Assembly (NCBI RefSeq): GCF_019925205.1
Contig: NC_083560.1
Location: 15,581,145-15,645,144, forward strand
DNA from: Metopolophium dirhodum
Taxonomy: Eukaryota > Arthropoda > Insecta > Hemiptera > Aphididae
Direction: 5' to 3'
DNA: 64,000 nucleotides
Positions 14,252 to 24,750 of this stretch are shown here, one piece after another; position 1 is the stretch's first letter; each line of letters begins with the position of its first letter. Made by a program: the position numbers and the translations under genes. Under the pieces are notes generated by a model. The model did not search any database and was not told where the DNA came from. It saw only the letters and a program-made list of their open reading frames with translations.

Positions 14252-14843
14252 ATGTTGATAATTAATGAAAAATCGTTTCGTGAAGTATACAAAGGCGGTT
14301 CTTCCAAGCCAATTGATATACAGCTGTCAACCCGATATTTCGAAAACCACAGACGTCTGTTCTACTGAAACCATATCAGAATAACCTACATTCATGGAGG
14401 TATTAGGTCGTTTCGTCAAAAAATCGAAAAATATAAAAACTATTCAAAAATTTAGTTTTTTTCTTTTCGCCCTGGTAAACTGGCAACACCACAACGTCAA
14501 GACGCTATATCTGATAATTTAATAAAGCTAAGTAAACTATCATTCTCTGAGTGTAAACCACAGACGTCTGTTCTACTTAAACCATATCAGAATAACCTTC
14601 ATTCATGGAGGTTTTAAGTCGTTTCGTCAAAATATCGAAAAATATAAAAACTATTCAAAAAATTAGTTTTTTTCTTTTCGCCCTCGTAAACTGCCAACGC
14701 AAAAACGTCAGAACGCTATATCTGATAATGTAAGAAAGCTGAACAAACTACCTTTCTCTGAGTGTAAACAGCAGATCTCTAACTAAAATAGCTTAAAAGA
14801 TATTAACGGTTCAATACCAACGTTTTTCAAGTAATGACTAAAA
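14252..14843 (+). repeat. Recombinant monomer pair with 171-bp deletion, junction at 14558/14559
   Basis: The distance from landmark 14252 to the next at 14844 is 592 bp rather than 762. At 14558/14559 the sequence jumps from monomer offset 306 (end of GTGTAAAC) to offset 96 (CACAGACGTCTG). The final offsets of one monomer and the first 95 of the next are missing. This is a scar of unequal or illegitimate exchange. The ends share only a short AAC/AACC-like match. Confidence 0.88.
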
Positions 14844-16017
14844 TTGTTGATAATAAATGAAAATTCGTTTTGTGAAGTATACAAAGGCGGTTCTTCCAAG
14901 CCAATTGATATACAGCTGTCAACCCGATATTTCGAAAACCACAGACGTCTGTTCTACTTAAAGCATATCAGAATAACCTTCATTCATGGAGGTTTTAAGT
15001 CGTTTCGTCAGAAAATCGAAAAATATAAAAACTATTCAAAAATTTAGTTTTTTTCTTCTCGCCCTGGTAAACTGGCAACACCACAACGTCAGGACGCTAA
15101 ATCTGATAATTTAATAAAGCAAAGTAAACTATCTTTCTCTGAGTGTAAACAGCAGATCTCTAACTAAAATAGCTTAAAAGATATTAACGGTTCAATACCA
15201 ACGTTTTTCAAGTTATGACTAAAATTGTTGATAATAAATGAAAATTCGTTTTGTGAAGTATACAAAGGCGGTTCTTCCCAGCCAATTGATATACAGCTGT
15301 CAACCCGATATTTCGAAAACCACAGACGTCTGTTCTACATAAACCATATCAGAATCACCTACATTCATGGAGGTTTTAAGTCGTTTCGTCAAAAAATCGA
15401 AAAATATAAAAACTATTCAAAAAATTAGTTTTTTTCTTTTCGCCCTCGTAAACAGCCAACGCCAAAACGTCAGAACGCTATATCTGATAATTTAATAAAG
15501 CAATGTAAACTATCTTTCTCTGAGTGTAAACAGCAGATCTCTAACTAAAATAGCTTAAAAGATATTAACGGTTCAATACCAATGTTTTAGGAATTATTAC
15601 AAAAAAATGTTGATAATTAATGAAAAATCGTTTTGTGAAGTATACAAAGGCGGTTCTTCCAAGCCAATTGATATACAGCTGTCAACCCGATATTTCGATA
15701 ACCACAGACGTCTGTTTTACTTAAAGCATATCAGAATAACCTTCATTCATGGAGGTTTTAAGTCGTTTCTTCAGAAAATCGAAAAATATAAAAACTATTC
15801 AAAAATTTTGTTTTTTTCTTCTCGCCCTGGTAAACTGGCAACACCACAACGTCAGGACGCTATATCTGATAATTTAATAAAGAAAAGTAAACTATCTTTC
15901 TCTGAGTGTAAACAGCAGATCTCTAACTAAAATAGCTTAAAAGATATTAACGGTTCAATACCAACGTTTTTCAAGTTATGACTAAAATTGTTGATAATAA
16001 ATGAAAATTCATTTTGT

Positions 16018-16066
16018 GAAGTATACAAAGGCGGTTCTTCCAAGCCAATTGATATACAGCTGTCAA
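16018..16066 (+). other. Near-invariant 49-bp block of the monomer (representative copy)
   Basis: In the representative monomer with landmark 15988 the block at offsets 30-78 runs from GAAGTATACAAAG to CAGCTGTCAA. It contains the palindromes GTATAC and ACAGCTGT. Across nearly every monomer I read, from 181 to 55190, it varies only by isolated substitutions (GTCTAC, TTCCCAG, AATTTATATAC), while flanking parts differ between subfamilies. Either it is a binding site or it is simply the least drifted part. Confidence 0.6.
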
Positions 16067-16080
16067 CCCGATATTTCGAA
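16067..16080 (-). other. CENP-B-box-like motif (representative copy), spacer one base short
   Basis: On the minus strand this reads TTCG, six bases, CGGG. The mammalian CENP-B box core is TTCG, seven bases, CGGG, with an A at the fifth spacer position. The motif recurs in monomers with CCCGATATTTCGAAAA and is broken in those with TTTCTAAAAA or CCTGATATTTCG. The spacing difference makes binding by a canonical CENP-B doubtful, so the resemblance may be coincidence. Confidence 0.3.
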
Positions 16081-16084
16081 AACC

Positions 16085-16096
16085 ACAGACGTCTGT
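16085..16096. other. 12-bp perfect palindrome ACAGACGTCTGT (representative copy)
   Basis: Self-complementary over all 12 bases and centred on GACGTC. It lies directly after the CENP-B-box-like motif. It is present in most monomers. Common variants that break it are GACGTTTG, GACGTCGG and CAAACGTCTG; the left segment has GCAGACGTCTG with a 10-bp core. Confidence 0.75.
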
Positions 16097-16153
16097 TCTA
16101 CTTAAACCATATCAGAATCACCTACATTCATGGAGGTTTTAAGTCGTTTCGTC

Positions 16154-16198
16154 AAAAAATCGAAAAATATAAAAACTATTCAAAAAATTAGTTTTTTT
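16154..16198. other. Phased A-tracts, probable intrinsic DNA bend (representative copy)
   Basis: A6, A5, A5 and A6 tracts followed by T7 lie with centres about 8-11 bp apart over 45 bp, average close to one helical turn. Such arrangements are known to bend DNA. The segment recurs in essentially every monomer; where AATTTAG replaces AAATTAG the tracts are kept. The last A6 and T7 also form an inverted repeat around TTAG. Confidence 0.55.
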
Positions 16199-16313
16199 CT
16201 TTTCGCCCTCGTAAACTGCCAACGCAAAAACGTCAGAACGCTATATCTGATAATTTAATAAAGCTAACTAAACTATCTTTCTCTGAGTGTAAACAGCAGA
16301 ACTCTAACTAAAA

Positions 16314-16352
16314 TAGCTTAAAAGATATTAACGGTTCAATACCAACGTTTTT
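16314..16352 (+). promoter_or_regulatory. Pol III B-box consensus with adjacent A-box-like motif and T5 (representative copy)
   Basis: GGTTCAATACC at 16333-16343 fits the B-box consensus GGTTCRANNCC at every position. TAGCTTAAAAG at 16314-16324 fits the loose A-box consensus TRGYNNARNNG. A T5 run follows at 16348-16352. The motif recurs in most monomers of the array. Against function: only 8 bp separate the boxes, far less than in tRNA genes, and the T5 begins 4 bp after the B box. At most this could recruit TFIIIC; productive transcription is unproven. Confidence 0.3.
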
Positions 16353-19037
16353 CAAGTAATGACTAAAATTGTTGATAATAAATGAAAATTCGTTTTGTGA
16401 AGTATACAAAGGCGGTTCTTCCAAGCCAATTGATATACAGCTGTCAACCCGATATTTCTAAAAACACAGACGTTTGTTCTAATGAAACCATATCAGAATT
16501 ACATACATTCATGGAGGTTTTAAGGCGTTTCGTGAAAAAATCGAAAAATATAAAAACTATTCAAAAATTTAGTTTTTTTCTTCTCACCCTGGTAAACTGG
16601 CAACACCACAACGTCAGAACGCTCTATCTGATAATGTAAGAAAGCTGAACAAATTATCTTTCTCTGAGTGCAAACAGCAGAACTCTACCTAAAATAGTTT
16701 AAAAGATATTAGCGGTTCAATACCAATGTCTTAGGAATTACGACAAAAAAATGTTGATAATTAATGAAAAATCGTTTTGTGAAGTATACAAAGGCGGTTC
16801 TTCCAAGCCAATTGATATACAGCTGTCAACCCGATATTTCGATAACCACAGACGTCTGTTTTACTTAAAGCATATCAGAATAACCTTCATTCATGGAGGT
16901 TTTAAGTCGTTTCGTCAGAAAATTGAAAAATATAAAAACTATTCAAAAATTTAGTTTTTTTCTTCTCGCCCTGGTAAACTGGCTACACCACAACGTCAGG
17001 ACGCTAAATCTGATAATTTAATAAAGCAAAGTAAACTATCTTTCTCTGAGTGTAAACAGCAGATCTCTAACTAAAATAGCTTAAAAGATATTAACGGTTC
17101 AATACCAACGTTTTTCAAGTTATGACTAAAATTGTTGATAATAAATGAAAATTCGTTTTGTGAAGTATACAAAGGCGGTTCTTCCAAGCCAATTGATATA
17201 CAGCTGTCAACTCGATATTTCGAAAACCACAAACGTCTGTTCTACTTAAACCATATCAGAATCACCTACATTCATGGAGGTTTTAAGTCGTTTCGTCAAA
17301 ATATCGAAAAATATAAAAACTATTCAAAAAATTAGTTTTTTTCTTTTCGCCCTCGTAAACTGCCAACGCAAAAACGTCAGAACGCTATATCTGATAATGT
17401 AAGAAAGCTGAACAAACTACCTTTCTCTGAGTGTAAACAGCAGATCTCTAACTAAAATAGCTTAAAAGATATTAACGGTTCAATACCAACGTTTTTCAAG
17501 TAATGACTAAAATTGTTGATAATAAATGAAAATTCGTTTTGTGAAGTATACAAAGGCGGTTCTTCCAAGCCAATTGATATACAGCTGTCAACCCGATATT
17601 TCGAAAACCACAGACGTCTGTTCTACTTAAAGCATATCAGAATAACCTTCATTCATGGAGGTTTTAAGTCGTTTCGTCAGAAAATCGAAAAATATAAAAA
17701 CTATTCAAAAATTTAGTTTTTTTCTTCTCGCCCTGGTAAACTGGCAACACCACAACGTCAGGACGCTAAATCTGATAATTTAATAAAGCAAAGTAAACTA
17801 TCTTTCTCTGAGTGTAAACAGCAGATCTCTAACTAAAATAGCTTAAAAGATATTAACGGTTCAATACCAACGTTTTTCAAGTTATGACTAAAATTGTTGA
17901 TAATAAATGAAAATTCGTTTTGTGAAGTATACAAAGGCGGTTCTTCCCAGCCAATTGATATACAGCTGTCAACCCGATATTTCGAAAACCACAGACGTCT
18001 GTTCTACATAAACCATATCAGAATCACCTACATTCATGGAGGTTTTAAGTCGTTTCGTCAAAAAATCGAAAAAAATAAAAACTATTCAAAAAATTAGTTT
18101 TTTTCTTTTCGCCCTCGTAAACAGCCAACGCCAAAACGTCAGAACGCTATATCTGATAATTTAATAAAGCAATGTAAACTATCTTTCTCTGAGTGTAAAC
18201 AGCAGATCTCTAACTAAAATAGCTTAAAAGATATTAACGGTTCAATACCAATGTTTTAGGAATTATTACAAAAAAATGTTGATAATTAATGAAAAATCGT
18301 TTTGTGAAGTATACAAAGGCGGTTCTTCCAAGCCAATTGATATACAGCTGTCAACCCGATATTTCGATAACCACAGACGTCTGTTTTACTTAAAGCATAT
18401 CAGAATAACCTTCATTCATGGAGGTTTTAAGTCGTTTCTTCAGAAAATCGAAAAATATAAAAACTATTCAAAAATTTTGTTTTTTTCTTCTCGCCCTGGT
18501 AAACTGGCAACACCACAACGTCAGGACGCTATATCTGATAATTTAATAAAGAAAAGTAAACTATCTTTCTCTGAGTGTAAACAGCAGATCTCTAACTAAA
18601 ATAGCTTAAAAGATATTAACGGTTCAATACCAACGTTTTTCAAGTTATGACTAAAATTGTTGATAATAAATGAAAATTCATTTTGTGAAGTATACAAAGG
18701 CGGTTCTTCCAAGCCAATTGATATACAGCTGTCAACCCGATATTTCGAAAACCACAGACGTCTGTTCTACTTAAACCATATCAGAATCACCTACATTCAT
18801 GGAGGTTTTAAGTCGTTTCGTCAAAAAATCGAAAAATATAAAAACTATTCAAAAAATTAGTTTTTTTCTTTTCGCCCTCGTAAACTGCCAACGCAAAAAC
18901 GTCAGAACGCTATATCTGATAATTTAATAAAGCTAACTAAACTATCTTTCTCTGAGTGTAAACAGCAGAACTCTAACTAAAATAGCTTAAAAGATATTAA
19001 CGGTTCAATACCAACGTTTTTCAAGTAATGACTAAAA

Positions 19038-22000
19038 TTGTTGATAATAAATGAAAATTCGTTTTGTGAAGTATACAAAGGCGGTTCTTCCAAGCCAATT
19101 GATATACAGCTGTCAACCCGATATTTCTAAAAACACAGACGTCTGTTCTAATGAAACCATATCAGAATTACCTACATTCATGGAGGTTTTAAGTCGTTTC
19201 GTCAAAAAATCGAAAAATATAAAAACTATTCAAAAATTTATTTTTTTCTTCTCGCCCTGGTAAACTGGCAACACCACAACGTCAGGACGCTATATCTGAT
19301 AATTTGATAAAGCTAAGTAAACTATCTTTCTCTGAGTTTAAACAGCAGATCTCTAACTAAAATAGCTTAAAAGATATTAACGGTTCAATACCAAAGTTTT
19401 TCAAGTAATGACTAAAATTGTTGATAATAAATGAAAATTCGTTTTGTGAAGTATACAAAGGCGGTTCTTCCAAGCCATTTGATATACAGCTGTCAACCTG
19501 ATATTTCGAAAACCACAGACGTCTGTTCTACTTAAAGCATATCAGAATAACCTTCATTCATGGAGGTTTTAAGTCGTTTCGTCAGAAAATCGAAAAATAT
19601 AAAAACTATTCAAAAATTTAGTTTTTTTCTTCTCGCCCTGGTAAACTGGCTACACCACAACGTCAGGACGCTAAATCTGATAATTTAATAAAGCAAAGTA
19701 AACTATCTTTCTCTGAGTGTAAACAGCAGATCTCTAACTAAAATAGCTTAAAAGATATTAACGGTTCAATACCAACGTTTTTCAAGTTATGACTAAAATT
19801 GTTGATAATAAATGAAAATTCGTTTTGTGAAGTATACAAAGGCGGTTCTTCCAAGCCAATTGATATACAGCTGTCAACTCGATATTTCGAAAACCACAAA
19901 CGTCTGTTCTACTTAAACCATATCAGAATCACCTACATTCATGGAGGTTTTAAGTCGTTTCGTCAAAATATCGAAAAATATAAAAACTATTCAAAAAATT
20001 AGTTTTTTTCTTTTCGCCCTCGTAAACTGCCAACGCAAAAACGTCAGAACGCTATATCTGATAATGTAAGAAAGCTGAACAAATTATCTTTCTCTGAGTG
20101 TAAACAGCAGATCTCTACCTAAAATAGTTTAAAAGATATTAGCGGTTCAATACCAATGTTTTAGGAATTATGACAAAAAAATGTTGATAATTAATGAAAA
20201 ATCGTTTTGTGAAGTATACAAAGGCGGTTCTTCCAAGCCAATTGATATACAGCTGTCAACCCGATATTTCGAAAACCACAGACGTCTGTTCTACTTAAAG
20301 CATATCAGAATAACCTTCATTCATGGAGGTTTTAAGTCGTTTCGTCAAAAAATCGAAAAATATAAAAACTATTCAAAAAATTAGTTTTTTTCTTTTCGCC
20401 CTCGTAAACTGCCAACGCAAAAACGTCAGAACGCTATATCTGATAATTTAATAAAGCTAACTAAACTATCTTTCTCTGAGTGTAAACAGCAGAACTCTAA
20501 CTAAAATTGCTTAAAAGATATTAACGGTTCAATACCAACGTTTTTCAAGTAATGACTAAAATTGTTGATAATAAATGAAAATTCGTTTTGTGAAGTATAC
20601 AAAGGCGGTTCTTCCAAGCCAATTGATATACAGCTGTCAACCCGATATTTCTAAAAACACAGACGTCTGTTCTAATGAAACCATATCAGAATTACCTACA
20701 TTCATGGAGGTTTTAAGTCGTTTCGTCAAAAAATCGAAAAATATAAAAACTATTCAAAAATTTATTTTTTTCTTCTCGCCCTGGTAAACTGGCAACACCA
20801 CAACGTCAGGACGCTATATCTGATAATTTGATAAAGCTAAGTAAACTATCTTTCTCTGAGTTTAAACAGCAGATCTCTAACTAAAATAGCTTAAAAGATA
20901 TTAACGGTTCAATACCAACGTTTTTCAAGTAATGACTAAAATTGTTGATAATAAATGAAAATTCGTTTTGTGAAGTATACAAAGGCGGTTCTTCCAAGCC
21001 AATTGATATACAGCTGTCAACCTGATATTTCGAAAACCACAGACGTCTGTTCTACTTAAAGCATATCAGAATAACCTTCATTCAAGGAGGTTTTAAGTCG
21101 TTTCGTCAGAAAATCGAAAAATATAAAAACTATTCAAAAATTTAGTTTTTTTCTTCTCGCCCTGGTAAACTGGCTACACCACAACGTCAGGACGCTAAAT
21201 CTGATAATTTAATAAAGCAAAGTAAACTATCTTTCTCTGAGTGTAAACAGCAGATCTCTAACTAAAATAGCTTAAAAGATATTAACGGTTCAATACCAAC
21301 GTTTTTCAAGTTATGACTAAAATTGTTGATAATAAATGAAAATTCGTTTTGTGAAGTATACAAAGGCGGTTCTTCCAAGCCAATTGATATACAGCTGTCA
21401 ACTCGATATTTCGAAAACCACAAACGTCTGTTCTACTTAAACCATATCAGAATCACCTACATTCATGGAGGTTTTAAGTCGTTTCGTCAAAATATCGAAA
21501 AATATAAAAACTATTCAAAAAATTAGTTTTTTTCTTTTCGCCCTCGTAAACTGCCAACGCAAAAACGTCAGAACGCTATATCTGATAATTTGATAAAGCT
21601 AAGTAAACTATCTTTCTCTGAGTTTAAACAGCAGATCTCTAACTAAAATAGCTTAAAAGATATTAACGGTTCAATACCAACGTTTTTCAAGTAATGACTA
21701 AAATTGTTGATAATAAATGAAAATTCGTTTTGTGAAGTATACAAAGGCGGTTCTTCCAAGCCAATTTATATACAGCTGTCAACCCGATATTTCGAAAACC
21801 ACAGACGTCTGTTCTACTTAAAGCATATCAGAATAACCTTCATTCATGGAGGTTTTAAGTCGTTTCGTCAAAAAATCGAAAAATATAAAAACTATTCAAA
21901 AATTTATTTTTTTCTTCTCGCCCTGGTAAACTGGCAACACCACAACGTCAGGACGCTATATCTGATAATTTGATAAAGCTAAGTAAACTATCTTTCTCTG

Positions 22001-24750
22001 AGTTTAAACAGCAGATCTCTAACTAAAATAGCTTAAAAGATATTAACGGTTCAATACCAACGTTTTTCAAGTAATGACTAAAATTGTTGATAATAAATGA
22101 AAATTCGTTTTGTGAAGTATACAAAGGCGGTTCTTCCAAGCCAATTGATATACAGCTGTCAACCTGATATTTCGAAAACCACAGACGTCTGTTCTACTTA
22201 AAGCATATCAGAATAACCTTCATTCATGGAGGTTTTAAGTCGTTTCGTCAGAAAATCGAAAAATATAAAAACTATTCAAAAATTTAGTTTTTTTCTTCTC
22301 GCCCTGGTAAACTGGCTACACCACAACGTCAGGACGCTAAATCTGATAATTTAATAAAGCAAAGTAAACTATCTTTCTCTGAGTGTAAACAGCAGATCTC
22401 TAACTAAAATAGCTTAAAAGATATTAACGGTTCAATACCAACGTTTTTCAAGTTATGACTAAAATTGTTGATAATAAATGAAAATTCGTTTTGTGAAGTA
22501 TACAAAGGCGGTTCTTCCAAGCCAATTGATATACAGCTGTCAACTCGATATTTCGAAAACCACAAACGTCTGTTCTACTTAAACCATATCAGAATCACCT
22601 ACATTCATGGAGGTTTTAAGTCGTTTCGTCAAAATATCGAAAAATATAAAAACTATTCAAAAAATTAGTTTTTTTCTTTTCGCCCTCGTAAACTGCCAAC
22701 GCAAAAACGTCAGAACGCTATATCTGATAATGTAAGAAAGCTGAACAAATTATCTTTCTCTGAGTGTAAACAGCAGATCTCTACCTAAAATAGTTTAAAA
22801 GATATTAGCGGTTCAATACCAATGTTTTAGGAATTATGACAAAAAAATGTTGATAATTAATGAAAAATCGTTTTGTGAAGTATACAAAGGCGGTTCTTCC
22901 AAGCCAATTGATATACAGCTGTCAACCCGATATTTCGAAAACCACAGACGTCTGTTCTACTTAAAGCATATCAGAATAACCTTCATTCATGGAGGTTTTA
23001 AGTCGTTTCGTCAAAAAATCGAAAAATATAAAAACTATTCAAAAAATTAGTTTTTTTCTTTTCGCCCTCGTAAACTGCCAACGCAAAAACGTCAGAACGC
23101 TATATCTGATAATTTAATAAAGCTAACTAAACTATCTTTCTCTGAGTGTAAACAGCAGAACTCTAACTAAAATTGCTTAAAAGATATTAACGGTTCAATA
23201 CCAACGTTTTTCAAGTAATGACTAAAATTGTTGATAATAAATGAAAATTCGTTTTGTGAAGTATACAAAGGCGGTTCTTCCAAGCCAATTGATATACAGC
23301 TGTCAACCCGATATTTCTAAAAACACAGACGTCTGTTCTAATGAAACCATATCAGAATTACCTACATTCATGGAGGTTTTAAGTCGTTTCGTCAAAAAAT
23401 CGAAAAATATAAAAACTATTCAAAAATTTATTTTTTTCTTCTCGCCCTGGTAAACTGGCAACACCACAACGTCAGGACGCTATATCTGATAATTTGATAA
23501 AGCTAAGTAAACTATCTTTCTCTGAGTTTAAACAGCAGATCTCTAACTAAAATAGCTTAAAAGATATTAACGGTTCAATACCAACGTTTTTCAAGTAATG
23601 ACTAAAATTGTTGATAATAAATGAAAATTCGTTTTGTGAAGTATACAAAGGCGGTTCTTCCAAGCCAATTGATATACAGCTGTCAACCTGATATTTCGAA
23701 AACCACAGACGTCTGTTCTACTTAAAGCATATCAGAATAACCTTCATTCATGGAGGTTTTAAGTCGTTTCGTCAGAAAATCGAAAAATATAAAAACTATT
23801 CAAAAATTTAGTTTTTTTCTTCTCGCCCTGGTAAACTGGCTACACCACAACGTCAGGACGCTAAATCTGATAATTTAATAAAGCAAAGTAAACTATCTTT
23901 CTCTGAGTGTAAACAGCAGATCTCTAACTAAAATAGCTTAAAAGATATTAACGGTTCAATACCAACGTTTTTCAAGTTATGACTAAAATTGTTGATAATA
24001 AATGAAAATTCGTTTTGTGAAGTATACAAAGGCGGTTCTTCCAAGCCAATTGATATACAGCTGTCAACTCGATATTTCGAAAACCACAAACGTCTGTTCT
24101 ACTTAAACCATATCAGAATCACCTACATTCATGGAGGTTTTAAGTCGTTTCGTCAAAATATCGAAAAATATAAAAACTATTCAAAAAATTAGTTTTTTTC
24201 TTTTCGCCCTCGTAAACTGCCAACGCAAAAACGTCAGAACGCTATATCTGATAATTTGATAAAGCTAAGTAAACTATCTTTCTCTGAGTTTAAACAGCAG
24301 ATCTCTAACTAAAATAGCTTAAAAGATATTAACGGTTCAATACCAACGTTTTTCAAGTTATGACTAAAATTGTTGATAATAAATGAAAATTCGTTTTGTG
24401 AAGTATACAAAGGCGGTTCTTCCAAGCCAATTTATATACAGCTGTCAACCCGATATTTCGAAAACCACAGACGTCTGTTCTACTTAAAGCATATCAGAAT
24501 AACCTTCATTCATGGAGGTTTTAAGTCGTTTCGTCAAAAAATCGAAAAATATAAAAACTATTCAAAAATTTAGTTTTTTTCTTCTCGGCCTGGTAAACTG
24601 GCAACACCACAACGTCAGGACGCTATATCTGATAATTTAATAAAGTAAAGTAAACTATCTTTCTCTGAGTGTAAACAGCAGATCTCTAACTAAAATAGCT
24701 TAAAAGATATTAACGGTTCAATACCAACGTTTTTCAAGTTATGACTAAAA
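19038..24750 (+). repeat. Mixed 4- and 7-monomer higher-order repeats, 1524 and 2666 bp
   Basis: A four-monomer series starts at 19038, 20562 and 23228; the landmark at 20181 recurs at 22847 (2666 bp) and those at 19799, 21323, 22465 and 23989 are the same monomer type, marked by CCACAAACGTCTG and AAAATATCGAAAAAT. The block 20562-22084 recurs at 23228-24750. Single-base private differences (GCCATTTGATATAC at 19418, CATTCAAGGAGG in the monomer at 20942) show where copies have begun to diverge. Confidence 0.83.

Larger units (their letters stand above)
14844..19037 (+). repeat. Heptameric higher-order repeat, period 2669 bp
   Basis: Monomers at 14844, 15225, 15607, 15988 and 16369 recur at 17513, 17894, 18276, 18657 and 19038 with a constant 2669-bp offset. 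Diagnostic shared changes: GGTTCTTCCCAGCC at 15225/17894, TTCGATAACCAC with CAAAAATTTTG at 15607/18276, and AAAATTCATTTTG at 15988/18657. The second copy then departs from the first at its fifth monomer and enters the next repeat family. Confidence 0.87.

Noticed and set aside
16314..16343. A functional tRNA-type promoter or a tRNA-derived SINE in each monomer
   Set aside because: The A-box-like and B-box motifs are only 8 bp apart, there is no tRNA body or cloverleaf, and a T5 run follows at once. Kept only as a B-box observation.
20060..20085. Hammerhead ribozyme core, as found in some satellites (CTGATAATGTAAGAAAGC)
   Set aside because: The required CUGANGA is CUGAUAA here, losing an essential G, and I found no matching stems with a GUC-type cleavage site. 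Other monomer types diverge further.
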